NCBI RefSeq assembly: GCF_024139115.2
Contig: NC_085141.1
Span: 374,634,995-374,698,994, forward strand
Direction: 5' to 3'
From: Armigeres subalbatus
Taxonomy: Eukaryota; Arthropoda; Insecta; Diptera; Culicidae
DNA length: 64,000 nt
Below, piece by piece: positions 10,737 through 23,415 of this stretch. Below the pieces are notes generated by a model. The model did not search any database. It was not told the DNA's origin and worked only from the letters and a program-made list of their open reading frames with translations. The stretch's first letter is position 1, and every line of letters begins with the position of its first letter. A program made the position numbers and the translations under genes.

Positions 10737-12806
10737 TTGGCCGTTCCAACTGGAGCCGTCAAGAAGTCAGGAAAGCCGCCCGGCAGTAAAGCAAGCTCAC
10801 GTAAGACGAAAAAGACAGATGTCAGCAAAGCAGTAAGTGGTACCTCTAGTGCTAGAGCCCAACTCGCCTTAGAATTAGAAGTTTTAAATGAACAACAGCA
10901 GCTAGAACAATCTCAGCTCGAAGAAGAGAAGCAAATTAGAGCTAGGCAGATCGTTGAGGTGAAAAAGCTTAGAGATCGCGAGTTAGAGATAGAGTCTAGG
11001 AAGTTGGCAGAGGAAAAAGCGTTTCTTGATAAGAAAATAACCGACGAACTAAAATTCCGTAGAGAGCAAATGGCTATCAAGAAAAGTTCCCTTGAAGAGA
11101 AAGCTAAACTTATTCGCGAGCACTCGCAGCGTGGTAGTAGTCGAGCGTCGGAGATTAGTCAAAGTGTCCCGGAGATTAGTGAGAAGGTGAACAAGTGGTT
11201 AGAAAATGCAAATCATAAGCTAGAAGTGCATCAAAGAATTCTGTCAGCCCCCGTGGCGAACGAAATGCTGGCAGATAGTTTCAATAACCTCAGTTTGGTG
11301 CAGCAAAACGGTGAACGACAAATAGAAAACATGCGGAACGGTGATTCGCGTGGATTTCATCCGGACCACTCTGCGGAGGGTGTACGAGCTGTTCCGGAGA
11401 ATAAGAACACAAGCGGGCTTCATGAGCAATCGTGGCCGTGTCGCCGACAGGAACGTGATGATGAAGAAGAGTCTTTCGTGTATGATCATCAAGCGGAAAT
11501 GGGCCCAACGAACCGCCAACTTGCTGCTCGTCAAGTTATGGGCAAAGATCTTCCAGTCTTTTCCGGTGCACCTGAAGAATGGCCTATCTGGATCAGCAAC
11601 TTTAATATATCAACTACTACATGCGGGTTCTCTCAGGATGAAAATCTTATGCGGCTTCAGCGTTGTCTTAAGAGACCCGCTTTGGAAATGGTACGTGGAA
11701 GGCTCCTAACACCTGCTAATGTACCACATGTTATTAAAACGTTGCAATTACGCTATGGACGTCCGGAAACATTAGTACGGGCGCTTACGGAGAAAGTTCG
11801 ACAAGTCCCCTCACCAAAGATGGAAAACTTGGAGAGCATCATTGACTTCGGCATGGTTGTCGATAATCTAGTAGAACACCTGAAAACGGCGAAACTCCAC
11901 GCACATCTGATGAACCCCTCTCTTCTTCATGAGCTAGTCGGTAAACTGCCGGTCGACTATAGAATGAAGTGGGCAGCATACAAAGGTACAAGGGTGGAGG
12001 TGGGCCTAAGAATATTCGGAGCATTCATGAATTCCATTGTGGAGCTTGCATTTGACGTGACGGATGAGCATCCAGTCACTAAATCATCTAAAATAGCTCA
12101 GAGGGAGCGTGGATTTGTACAGACCCATACAAAGACTTCATTCACAGATGGGAATGCGGCAAACAGTACCGACTACCGAGAAGAAAAAACGGCGAACAGA
12201 GTTTGTGCAGCTTGTGGAACGGAAGGTCATCGGCTTTACACTTGTGAGCGGTTCAAGTCACTTAACGTAGATGATAGGCTGAAGATCGTCAATCAAAACT
12301 CGTTGTGTAGAACTTGCTTGAATCAGCACGGGAGGTGGCCCTGCCGGACATGGCAAGGTTGCGGAATAGCGGGATGTCGATTGCGGCACCATACGCTGCT
12401 ACATTCTACACTTCAAGTTACTTCAGCTGCATTCTCTACGAGCCATGTGGATAAAATGCAGTCTTCTGAGGGACCCTTGTTCAGAATATTGCCAGTTACG
12501 CTATGCGGACCGAGTGGATCGATCGATATATTCGCGTTTATCGATGAAGGCTCCCAGCTAACATTTCTGGAAGACGACGTAGCATCCAAATTAGGAATTT
12601 CAGAACCGAGCGAGCCGTTGCAATTACTGTGGACTGGAAACGTTACGCGAAGTGAATCAACATCTAGGCGATTGCTAGTGGACATAAAAGGGACCCAAGT
12701 AAACCAAAAATTTAAACTCTTTGACGCTCGAACGGTAAAAAAAATTGATGCTACCACCGCAATCTCTCCGCTATCAACCAATAACGTCCGCATACCCCTA
12801 TCTTAG
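10737..12806 (+). pseudogene. BEL-2 gag with knuckles and protease
   Basis: A long open frame. The first about 130 codons are Lys/Glu/Gln-rich coiled coil (LALELEVLNEQQQLEQ onward). A DUF1759-like region follows at about 11530-12050 (LPVFSGAPEEWPIWISNF), then Cys/His clusters CAACGTEGHRLYTC and CRTCLNQHG at about 12205-12400, then a retropepsin-like FIDEGSQLTFLE at about 12535-12570. The predicted start at 10737 uses a non-ATG codon, so the true start is uncertain. The frame closes at 12806, before the protease-RT boundary, because of a lesion between 12780 and 12912. Confidence 0.8.
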
Positions 12807-15410
12807 AGGGCTCCCGATTTCGAAAATGTTACTCCCAAGCTTCTGATCGGTCTTGACAACCTGAAACTCGCAATACCACTTAAAATCTGAGAAGGAGGTT
12901 GGGGCCACCCCATGGCAGCCAAATGTCGTCTTGGCTGGAGCATCTACGGATGCTCATCGAAAGGATTCGGATCGGTCACTTGTAGGTTTCATGTTGGAGG
13001 TTGGACCAATCAAGACCACGAGTTGAACCAAATCGTTAGAAACTACGTGTCCTTGGATAACGCTGGGATAACCTCCCCAATAGCACAATTGGAATTGGAA
13101 GACGAGAAACGTGCGCGAGAAGTACTCGATAGGACAACTCGAAGGGTACCAACCGGATTCGAAACTGGGCTCCTCTGGAAAACGGACAACGTGGAGATCC
13201 CGCAATACTACGGCATGGCCTACAGAAGACTATGTAGCCTCGAGAGGAAACTGTGTAAAGACGAACATCTGTACGAATGTGTGCGTAAAATAATCCGTGA
13301 TTACGTGGAGAAACAATATGCACACGAAGCCACAGAGCATGAGCTTTCAACTACAAGGCCAGAAAAAAGTTGGTACCTTCCAATTGGGGTAGTCATCAAT
13401 CCTAAGAAGAACAAGGTTCGGCTGATCATGGATGCAAGAGCAACAGTGGATGGTGTATCATTCAACTCTTTCCTATTGAGAGGGCCAGACATGCTAACGT
13501 CGCTACCAGCAGTTCTGAGCCATTTTCGCAAGTTCCAATACGCCATAGCAGCCGACATAAAGGAAATGTTCCATCGCATCAAGATTCGAGAAGAGGACCG
13601 ACAATTCCAACGGTTCCTATGGCGAGATCGCCCGGAACTGAAGCCTTCGACGTTCGTGATGGATGTAGCGATCTTTGAATCTACCTGTTCACCAAGCTCA
13701 GCACAATATGTCAAAAATCTCAATGCACCAGAGTTCGTGAACATGTACCCAAAGGCAACGGATGCAATTATTCGTCATCATTATGTCGACGACTATCTTG
13801 ACAGCTTTGGCTCGATGGTGGAAGGCATCCTGGTCGGGCGATAAGTCAAGGAGATCCATGCAAGAGGAGGGTTCGAAATACGCAATTTTCTTTCAAATAA
13901 GTGTGAGATCGCAAATAGTATCGGATCTCAATCAACGTCTATGGAAAAGGTGGTTCAAACAGGAATGGACGAGTATTCCCAATCTGTTCTGGGAATGAAA
14001 TGGATACCAGCTAGTGATTCTTTTACTTTTTCATTTGAGGCACGAGAGAATCTACAGAACGTTTTATCCGATGCCCACATTCCAACAAAACGGGAAGTGC
14101 TTCGGGTCGTCATGAGTCTCTTCGACCCGCTAGGCCTGATCCCGTTCTTCTTAATCCACGGAAGGATCCTTATGCAAGATGTATGGGCATCTGGCTTCGA
14201 ATGGGACGACAACATCAGTGAAGATCTCAATGGACGATGGAAAATGTGGTGCGGACATCTTCAGCAATTAAACTTACTCCGTATCCCTCGCTGATATTTT
14301 GCCGGCGGTGAATCAGCAACATACTCTACGCTACAGGTCCATGTGTTTGTAGACGCTAGCGAATCCGCCTACGCAAGCGTAGTTTTCTTTCGCGTGGAAA
14401 CACCAGCAGGTGCGGAAGCTACCCTAGTATCGGCAAAATCGAAAGTAGCACCCTTGAAAATGCTGTCCATTCCACGCTTAGAGCTCCAAGCCGCTGTTTT
14501 AGGTACGCGATTGATGAACAGTGCCATCGGCATGCATGGTATTCTCGTAACCAAACGTGTGCTCTGGACCGACTCTCGAACAGTATTGGCCTGGATTAAC
14601 TCTGATCACCGCTAGTACCATCAATTCGTAGGCTGCCGTGTAGCGGAAATCTTATCATCGAAGCAAGTAAGTGAATGGCGGTGGATTCCCACTAAATCAA
14701 ATGTAGCTGATCTCGCAACAAAGTGGGGATCGGGTCCCTGTCACCATCTCCCAACCCCTCGTGGAGCCAACTCGTTTTAGTAGCTGGGAGCGGCTCCATA
14801 GAACGATAGGATACGTTCATCGGTTTATCGACAACATCAAACGGAAAAGGCTCGGATACTCACTAGAATTAGGAACACTTACTAAACATGAACTGGTCAC
14901 TGCGGAGCGAAGCCTTTGGAAGCAAGCACAAAACGAATATTATACTGCGGAAAAGAAACAACTAGACGAGAAGGGGTCTACTACTGTATACAGGACAAGT
15001 AAAATATATAAGCTGTGTCCGTTTATGGATAAGTCAGGATTATTGCGTATGCGAGGTCGCCTGGAGTTAGCTACACACGTGCCATACGAAGCAAAGTATC
15101 CAGTAATACTACCATAGCAATCTCCAATCACGGTTCTTCTGGTAGATTGGTATCATCGTCGATATAAACATGCAAATCGGGAAACAATTATCAACGAGAT
15201 GAGACAGCGCGTTCAAATCCCAAAAATGCGCAAAAGTGTCAAAAACATGTATGTGGTGCCTAGTATGGAAAGCTGCCCCTAAGTCACCAGCAATGGCTCC
15301 GCTACCGAAGGTACGTCTCACCCCGTTTATTCGTCCCTTTACGTACGTTGGTGTAGACTACTTTGGTCCAATACTCGTGAAGCAAGGTCGTAGCAGATTT
15401 GAGATTTCTT
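12807..15410 (+). pseudogene. BEL-2 pol remnant (RT, RNase H, truncated integrase)
   Basis: Successive open pieces keep the pol order. CRLGWSIYG and VRLIMDARATVDGVSF, with HYVDDYLDSF, are at 12912-13844 (RT, catalytic YVDD). FDPLGLIPFF is at 13941-14294. The RNase H motifs VFVDASESAYAS and VLWTDSRTVLAW are at 14343-14615. GRLELATHVPYEAKYPVIL is at 14761-15117, followed by an integrase start with HRRYKHANRET. Frameshifts or stops fall near 13845-13940, 14292, 14613, 14770 and 15115. The integrase ends just after GVDYFGPI near 15360-15410, so two of three catalytic acidic residues are absent. It is more decayed than BEL-1. Confidence 0.8.
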
Positions 15411-15972
15411 AAGTGCACCTTGATAACAACAACGAGTATCTGCTTTCCTAAACTAATAACCTAAAATCTATATACGAACGGGTAAGGTAAACCGAATTGC
15501 CTATTAGAAAATAATTAATTATCCGCCGTGTACTTTACAACAGTCAACCTGCCAGATAAGAGAGGAATTGAATGAACTCAGATATTTACTGAAGATTTGT
15601 AAGTAATCACATTGTTTGAGCTAAGCATAAACCTAATCTCGAAATACATTCTAGTTAAAGTAAGCGTTAGCGTTGTTACGGTATACTTCGTAGATTGGAC
15701 ACTAGTGATACTCATGTTTCTTATGGAATCCTTATCCAGATTGCTATCGGAAATCAAGGTGGGAATTACCCTTGATTCCAATCTAAGATAAAAATTGCAT
15801 AAGCATGAAGATTACTACTCCCGGCCACGCCCATCTTTACCGTAACTAGGGATAGGAAAGGAAATGTTGATGTAGAACTTACTTAACGAGAGGCCCCCGA
15901 CTTGGCGAAATACATTCTAGTTAAAGTTGCCCTGAAACTACGGTTCCGCTGCTAAAAAATTCAGTCCGAACA
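15411..15972. other. Right end of BEL-2, possible LTR remnant
   Basis: No coding potential. A TGTTACGG-like start occurs at about 15673 and the element ends GAACA at 15972, so an LTR of about 300 bp is conceivable. The motif CGAAATACATTCTAGTTAAA occurs twice, at about 15639 and 15906, in direct orientation. No matching copy exists at the left end of the insert. Confidence 0.35.
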
Positions 15973-16235
15973 GATGGCCAAGACTAAAGGGAGCTCTTAA
16001 CCCTCCGAACGGTCCCCGAATAGTTTGGCGAGGATTATCGTGGTACTCTTCCTGTCCCTAGCCACAAGTCCTTGGCCACCTGCACCGCAAGGCAATATGG
16101 GTACGGCCGAAATGGTGGCTCCGGTGACGAACGAAGAGTTACTCGCGGTGCAAAATCCATGGTAACGCACAAAGCTCCAGGGCCTGATGGAGTTTCGAAC
16201 AGCGCTCTCAAGGCAGCAATCATAGCGAACCCGAA

Positions 16236-16432
16236 TTATAGATAGTGGAATATATAGATGAGCGAAGATAAATCCTCTGTCTCCAAACGAACTGTCAAAC
16301 GCGTCTCCAAACGAGCATGACGTCACGATTTCAATGGAAACGTTAAGGGCTGTGACGTCATAGGCGCGTGTGCACGGGCAAAAAAAATTGACTCAGCCAT
16401 GCTTTCGCTCATCTATAGATTCTACTATCTAT
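16236..16432. mobile_element. MITE, 197 bp, 8-bp target duplication
   Basis: The ends are inverted copies: ATAGATAGTGGAATATATAG at the left against ATAGATAGTAGAATCTATAG at the right, continuing into ATGAGCGAA. AACCCGAA is duplicated at 16228-16235 and 16433-16440, an 8-bp duplication of hAT or P type. It splits the R1 RT. Confidence 0.75.
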
Positions 16433-16506
16433 AACCCGAACTATTAGCTATTAACTCGGTGGTAAAGACCGCCGAGATGGCGATCCAACAGAAAAGGCGA
16501 GGTATT

Positions 16507-16613
16507 CCCTAGCAGCACGTATATTCCACATAGGCTACTGCAACTCGTATGTGATCATATTTAGTTACAATAAAGTTTCTATAACTATTTTTGTCTGACT
16601 TGTGCTGCTAGGG
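16507..16613. mobile_element. Small MITE, 107 bp, CCCTAGCAGCAC ends
   Basis: Perfect 12-bp terminal inverted repeats, CCCTAGCAGCAC and GTGCTGCTAGGG, bound an AT-rich core. Only TT is shared on both flanks, so the target duplication is unclear. It interrupts the R1 RT just before motif A. Confidence 0.65.
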
Positions 16614-17504
16614 TTCGATACTGTGCGTTAGTGACACTTGATGTGAAGAACGCATTCAACAGCGCAAGCTGGCATGCCATCGCGCTCTCGTTACACCGGA
16701 TTAGCCTGCCGGTTGGCCTGTACCGGATTTCGGAAATCTATTTCCAGAATCGTGTATTATTAGACGAGACCGATGCCGGTCAGAGAAGCGTACCTATTAC
16801 CGCAGAAGTTACGCAAGATTCAATACTGGGCCCGGTATTATGGAACCTTATGTATGACGGGGTTCTGAAGCTAAAGTTCCCTCCTGGTATTAAGATCGTC
16901 GGCTTCGCAGATGACGTAGCCTTGGAGGTCTCCGGGGAGTTAATTCCCGAGGTAGAACTGACCGCAGCACACGCGATCAGCACGGTGGAGGATTGGAAGA
17001 GCGCTAGAGGCCTGGAGCTTGCTCAACATAAGACGGAGGTGGTTATCGTAAACAACCGCAAGTCGGTTCAACATGCAGTGATTCACGTGGGTGAAGTCGC
17101 GATCGCATCAAAGCGGAGTTTGAAGCTCCTTGGGGTCGTAATAGACGACAAGCCTACCTTCGCCAGTCATGTTGACTATGCGTGCAAGAAGGCTTCGACT
17201 GATGTTGCGGCATTATCGAGGATGATGTCCAACAGTTCCAAGGTGTATGCCAGTCAGTAGACGTAGGCTACTGGCAGGCGTTGCCGTATCTTTTCGTAGG
17301 TACAGAGGCCCTTCCTGGGCGAACACTCTGGGGGTAACCAGTTATCTGCGGAAGCTGGAGAGCACGTGCCGCTTGATGAGTCTCAGAGTGATTTCTGCCT
17401 ACCGCACGATATCACATGATGTAGCCTGCGTGATTGCGAGCATGATGCCAGTCGGGCTGGTTATCCGGAAAGACGAGGAATGTTTTGAGCTACGTGGCAC
17501 GTGG

Positions 17505-17905
17505 GATTCAATGGTCTTCCGAATCAACCACGACTTCCATGATGTACCCAGCCGTGGTATCAACCCAATTATGTCTACCAAGTATATGTCATTCACTTGT
17601 TTCTTAAATCCAGGAACATAATGTATTTTAAGATCTACAAGTGCTGGAGATCTAGTGCTGAAGCTTGGATTAAATGATCAATCGCATCAATAATTCGGTA
17701 GACCTTTTAAACCCAACTTCAGTATTATTTGGAGATCTTACAGCATTTCATATACCTGGATTTGAAACGCAAATGAAAGACAAATACTCGGTAGACATAA
17801 TTGGGTTGATATCGCGGCTGAGGACATGAACGTGGTTGATTCGGTAGACCATTTTAATCAATCTCCAGCACAATTTGTAGATTTGCAGATCTCTTGTCTT
17901 AACGG
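17505..17905. mobile_element. Foldback element with arms of about 130 bp
   Basis: The left arm (about 17508-17640) and right arm (about 17740-17890) are imperfect inverted copies. Both contain TCAACCCAATTATGTCTACC in opposite orientations, and each arm reads RINH...INPIMST...LSF on its own strand. The R1 frame appears to continue on the far side (RRTKEHSPVAGWQ near 17920), so the element interrupts R1. Confidence 0.6.
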
Positions 17906-18015
17906 TTGGCGCAGCACACGCCGGACGAAAGAACATTCGCCCGTGGCGGGATGGCAGCGTATAAGTTGGTGGAGGCGCACAATCGATGGAGATGGTGGTG
18001 GGCAGAGTTTGCAGA
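17906..18015 (+). pseudogene. R1-like LINE, C-terminal scrap
   Basis: RRTKEHSPVAGWQ, followed by a Trp/Arg-rich stretch, resembles the C-terminal block of R1 ORF2 that normally follows the RGT motif on the left of the foldback. It is short and no more than suggestive. Confidence 0.4.
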
Positions 18016-19895
18016 AATTGCTCTCAATAGATAACGAACAACGATAAAAGAAAGGCAAAAATCTATACGAGTTTATCGCCCTTGTAATTATAAGTGTGAA
18101 AAAAAAAAACATAATCTGATAGACAGCGCTCATCGCTCATCGAAACTAGACCAAAAAATAAGTAAGCTAGGAGAAAAAAAGCTTAAAAATAATCGAAAGG
18201 AAGGTAGGTAAAACGTAAAACTAAAATTTGGCACATTTTGATGAAACATCTAAAATTTTGGCGAGGCAAAACGTCCTAGTGGGACTTGCCTACAATGTAC
18301 TACGCGTCTCCACGCACTTCCCATACCAGAGTTCTGATTCGCCGACGCGTGGTGCGTTGTTCCTTAGGAGCTGCTAGCTGAAAGGCGTTTTTCCTCATGA
18401 GTTTTCCGGCAATAAAATATCACCACTTTTTGGAAATGTTAATATTATCAAGATGGTTGAGAATCTCTTGAGATGTTCTATAACATGAAAATCGTTACAG
18501 CTAAGACATTAAAGCAGTATTTGATTAGCTAGGGCACATTGCCCCCCTTCCCCTATGTGTATGGTTGCGGTGAAAGATGAACACATCTTGGAATCTGAAT
18601 GAATATTCTTTCTTTGCTGATTATTTAACCCCGCGTTCCGGTACTTTTAACAGTTATACAACAACAGACATATCTCATATCTCGGGTCTCTCAGATTTCA
18701 ATCGGTGCCTTTACGAGGAAAATTGTTGCACCCAGCCTTGGGTTGGTTATTTTCCTTCTACCATCATCATCTCTAATCCACGGACAACAGGTACGCGTTA
18801 GTCACAATAAAATGGTAAAAGTGTCGTGCGCTATTTTCGGATCGGGAGAAAAATGACGATATGGGTCGAAAATAGACTCACTTCTCTTCTTTATAGAAAC
18901 CGCGCGAGTTGTTTATTTTGAAAATGCCTCCTTTTCGCTAACCACTTCACGGACCTAACCGTCGTCTAACGGTTCAAAAACGAAACCGACTCGGTGGTAA
19001 AGGTGGATGGATAATTTTATTCGCGATGAATAATATCTGTGCAAGCTTTCCCGTCTGCCGTCTGTGTGTATGGTTGCAATGTGTTTTCATGAGCGGTCAG
19101 ATGCGGAAAATTACGTAAAAGCAATTTAAAACAGTTCTTCAAGAAACGCGGTAAATAATAATAGGGGAATGTGTTTCTCTGGTTGCTACATCTGTCATGT
19201 GTTAGCAAATTAAGATGCATTAGAGTGACAATTAAAATTCTACACTAATAAACTGTTAATTGTTTGGAGTTCAAACTTTGAACTTTCGAAGACATTAATT
19301 TTTAAGGCTTAGATACTTAGATTGTACGAGTATAGCCACCCTGCGGTGCACACTAACGTTTGAAGAATAATTTTCATTGGTATTCCACTAGCACGGGATT
19401 GCATTGACATTTGAAAGCTGTTAAACTGCTGCATTGTTATTATCCTGTCCTGGTAAGCAGCGAAAAAAAAACTTGGTGAAGGAAAGTGAAAATCCCAAGA
19501 GAATTTGTAGAAAGAGTTTTTGGTTAAATGAGAAAATTATTAAACCTAGCACATATAACCTAGTTTGCAGCTGTCGCTTGTTTACCTGTCGTCGTCTTGC
19601 TACGAAGCTCATCATCCCGAGAAGGTGAAAAGAGAACACCTCCGCAAATAAAAACAGCGACAATACTGAGCGAACGGGCGTTACTCATCGCAGTAGACGG
19701 TCTTTGACGGTTTTCAAATCTAGAATTTTGCACCTAGCAACTGACATTCCACACTCTGCATAGTTGGAAAATCGACGAGAAAAGCCTTTCGCGCTAAAGT
19801 CGAAACAGAATTGGTTTCGACTTTTGCATTGTTTATCCATTTTTTTTATAAGAATATGAGGATATGAGGAAGATCGTTCTAAAATTCTTCACATA
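18016..19895. other. Unrecognised AT-rich DNA
   Basis: No ORF longer than about 80 codons and no repeat family was recognised. A perfect 11-bp inverted repeat, AAAGTCGAAAC with GTTTCGACTTT, lies at about 19796-19825. Confidence 0.5.
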
Positions 19896-20103
19896 GAGTC
19901 TGTCTCATTTAGAGAATTAAACTTAGTCAAAAGTGGCAGTTCGAAAATTAAAAAATCACCCGGTCATTAGAATGACTGACATCGATGATAAATGATTCGA
20001 TATCTGTCAAAGGTAATCTTGCTCTGCGAGCAGGGTCATTTGATATTTTTTGAAACTTTTAAGTTTGATTTCCGTTGATTTCTCCAAATGAAACAGAGCC
20101 TGA
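19896..20103. mobile_element. MITE-like element with imperfect terminal inverted repeats
   Basis: The left end GTCTGTCTCATTTAGAGAAT and the inverse of the right end (GGCTCTGTTTCATTTGGAG) match imperfectly over about 35 bases, both running into a TTAAACTTA/TCAAACTTA-like block. No clean target duplication was found. Confidence 0.5.
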
Positions 20104-23050
20104 CTTTTTTTTCTTATTTGCTTTGATCTTATTCTAATCAGAGCATGAAATATTCACTTTCATGAAGCATATTCGTTCCGACTTTTGACAATCGTGTTTT
20201 GATTATTCAAAACATAGAATGACTTACTCAGTTTACTTCTTTATAGATTCATTCAATTGATTACCACTGAATATGGTAACTGCGCGCGAAAAAAAACATA
20301 ATTAGCCTTGATTGTACTGAGATTTGCCGCTAAAAATGCCCCTCAATTGAACGTCAGGATTAGATCTATGCGTGTATTTATTTAAATCATCAAACATGTG
20401 TTCAGTTTTACGATAATTTGATAATTTGTGAAATTCAAATAAATACTCACTGACCCATATTCATTCCGAAAATTGATTGTGCAGAGCCGAATATGAATAT
20501 GTTTAGAAGTGAAGTGACAAAGAAGGCCGATGGGCTTCATAAAAAATATTCGAATATTTAAAGCTCTGATTCTAATCATATGTTGCAAAGATTAGAAAAC
20601 CTCGAAAAAGTGTAAAACTTTTTCTAGGAAAATTTTAATAAATTGATATGAGCGTTGCATAAAGATCAAATTACTTTGGCGTTCGATCGTTTAAGACGAG
20701 ATGACTATATGCAATGGAATTAGTGTGGATATTGATGAGAAATATAAAGAAAGCACTTGAAACTATGTTGTGCGAGCAACTCAAAACCGTGTGAAGGGAA
20801 AAATCCTAAAACATGACTTATGTTCCATAAAATCTGCAAAGCTCGAAACTAGAAGAAAGTAGACAAAATAATAAACTATACTAGCCAGAAACTTGTCCAA
20901 ATTAAAAAAAATAGAAATGTTAAAAAAAAAGTGTGCTTATAACTTGCGGAACAGTCTATACTTACCTAAACTGACTGACGGGAATTCAACAGAAAAAAAA
21001 TGTTGGTGCGAATTTTTTTACTCAATCATAATGGTTATTGTTCTTTTTTTAGATAATTACAATAATATTGGCTTTGTGTAGTCTAGTATGGGAAATTACC
21101 AATTTTGCTTTTTTCTGACCAGCGTATAGCGATTTTTCACGCAATATGCATTGATCCCAATATTTCACATACCTTACGAACGCGATACGTTGCCCCAAAA
21201 TCGCGGAATTAATAATCAAGTGTCGACACTTCTTGCATAAGGCATTGGGTTTTCCCCTAATTAATTACCTGCAAGTATTTAAGTGAAATGCCTTCTCTGT
21301 TTCTGGTTTCTTTAAACAGATTTTTAATAATAAGCTATTTTTAGATTTTCATCCGATTTTTGCATCCATCATCTCATCAACGTTCATCAGCCATCCGAAT
21401 TTGTAAACCGTGCTGATTGGCTCTGGATTCCGCTAGTCGCAATTCCTAGAGGTAGCAAAGTGTAATTTTTAAACAAAAATCTCGCCATGGGAAAGGCATT
21501 GCTGCTTGCTTTGGATTTCCGTTTTTTTTTTCATTTCGTGAGCTAGTTTCGTGATTTCGTACACAGCAAGGTAAAAATAATTTTTCACATCACGCGTGTT
21601 TGTCAGCGTCCGGGAACGAGTGGAAGCGAACGATGGTGGAACTGTCCGTGCGAGGATCGCTTTCAAAGTGTTTAAACATTGGCATCCATCTACCTGTTTA
21701 ATTTATTGGCGAAATCAGCGGCACACGGCACTCCAATATGTCTAACCGCTAATGCTGCTCCTTGTATGGCTGCAAGGAGTTTTGATTTTAAAATCTGATT
21801 TGTTGATTTGTTATTAATTTATTCGCCATAAGTAAACACGTTGATCGCTCAGGTTCATGAGTATTTTTCCAGCTATGATATGGAATCGTATATGCAATTC
21901 GGTCTCTACAATATTCAGTTCTGGAAAACAGTTAAAAATTAATGTAGACTAAACAATAGGTGTTAAATTTTCAAGCAGACTGAATATTTCTTAATAAAAA
22001 ATTGAAAAGCAGTAAATAAAAATCAGAAGGGTTATGTACAAGAAACGACCGCGAGGTAGACGTTGGACAACGTAAGGATATTATTAATATCCTATCCAAA
22101 ATACGCATTGTAGTTTATTATGGTTATGATTTTAGTGTTAACTAGAGTATTATTGTTCCGTTGGTGAATATGAATTCATGGTTAAAGTATGAGCATCTGG
22201 GGCAAATTTTGATCAAACATGTAGATTGTGGACTATTCATGTCACAATTAGGTTGATCAAAAATTCCTTTGTTTCAGTGAAATTTGAAATTTGTTCCTAT
22301 TGGTGTTGTTCTGCGAATCCAAAATTGTGATCCTGAGAATCGATTTATTTTCAATACCTATCCAATCACAAACTGCAACAAAACCAAATAAATATCTTGA
22401 GAAAATTTCACTTGGCTTCCACTGATGCCATCTATGCGAATAAATATTTGCATCATCTCCCTCCAACGCGCCTCTCTCTCGTGATTCTGCTGCGGACGGC
22501 AACTTTCTTGCATCGCAAAGCACTTAATTTGCACTTTGACCAAAATTCTTCATACAACAACCTTTCCTTGTATAAAACGGAGGTCCTGAAAAGAACCATG
22601 CAAGAAAATTTCACTGCAGTGCCACTGACGCCGACGATATCCACTCGATAGTTTGCCGCTTAACCGCTACAGATGCAGAAACTACCGCCTTCGATGCTAG
22701 GACCAACGCCATCGTTCTGTGCGCTCTCCGTTTCCTCAATCCGTGACCACTCACCGTGAATCATCGTACAGAAATGACGCACGAGTGCGAATCGTGGGCC
22801 TTTTTATTCTCGGAGAAAATGAAACGGTAGGTCATACATCATTCTGATGTCCGTGTTAGGAATGCATGAATGGAATTGGTTGGTTCTGATATTTGTACTG
22901 GGTAGGTCAAGAATTAAAATTTTCAATAGTTTATCGTTAATAATTAAAAGTTTTAATGTAATTGATAAATTTCTAGAGAGTTGCGGAGTCGATTGACATA
23001 TAAATTTTCGAGATCTGCGATCTTGCGGTCTGGAATGTAGCAGTTGTTGG
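20104..23050. other. Unrecognised AT-rich DNA
   Basis: Only short ORFs are present, none with a signature. A weak direct similarity links 22402-22435 and 22607-22640 (GAAAATTTCACT, then CCACTGA and GCC). Nothing else was recognised. Confidence 0.5.
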
Positions 23051-23415
23051 GATACCAGATAGTATGGAAAATGAAATGAAATGAAAAGTGAAAAATGAGA
23101 AGCGAGAAGTTAGAAATAAAAAGTAAAAGAACAAAGGATAAAACAAGAACAAAAAAGGAAGAAAAAAGAAGAACAAAAAGAGAGAAAAAGGGAAAAAGAA
23201 GAATAAGAAAGAAGAAAGAAACAAGAAGGGAAAAGGAAGAAACAAGAAAATGGGATAGGGAAAAAAGAAGAAAAAAGAAGGGGGATGGAAGAGGGCGGGA
23301 AGAATAATGAAGAAGGAAGAAGAATGAAGTCAAAAGAAAGTACGGAGAAGTAAGAAGGATGAATAAAGAAGTAATGACGAAGAAGAAACGAGAAAGAACG
23401 AAGACTCTTTTCTCA
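23051..23415. repeat. Purine-rich (GAA/AAG) low-complexity tract
   Basis: The plus strand is almost entirely A and G with rare T, so the complementary strand is nearly pure pyrimidine. Lys/Arg/Glu-rich and Phe/Leu/Ser-rich ORFs across it are composition artefacts. Confidence 0.85.

Larger units (their letters stand above)
10636..15972 (+). mobile_element. Second BEL/Pao element (BEL-2), decayed, inserted in the R1-like LINE
   Basis: The R1 open frame breaks at 10635 and resumes at 15973, with GATGG on both sides (10631-10635 and 15973-15977). The insert begins TGTGACGG and ends GAACA, so it has TG...CA ends and a 5-bp duplication, as expected for BEL/Pao. Gag starts only about 100 bp in, which is too close for a complete 5' LTR, and I could not match the left end to the right end. 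At least one LTR must be largely deleted. Pol is truncated in the integrase core near 15410. Confidence 0.75.
15973..17505 (+). pseudogene. R1-like LINE reverse transcriptase, middle part
   Basis: The R1 frame resumes directly after the BEL-2 target duplication (MAKTKG, with ERSPNSLARII near 16005). KAPGPDGVSNSALKAA follows at about 16168-16215, the hallmark RT entry motif. After two MITE insertions come VTLDVKNAFNSASWHAIALS (16634-16690, motif A) and GFADDVALEV (16900-16930, catalytic FADD). A frameshifted C-terminal part carries LRVISAYRTISHDVACVIAS near 17380-17440. Stops and frameshifts occur in several places. In insects R1 proper targets 28S rDNA; no rDNA is visible here, so this is a dispersed R1-clade relative or a dead copy. 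Confidence 0.75.

Noticed and set aside
15973..17505. Site-specific R1 insertion marking a 28S rDNA array
   Set aside because: No 28S sequence flanks the element; it lies among BEL elements and MITEs.
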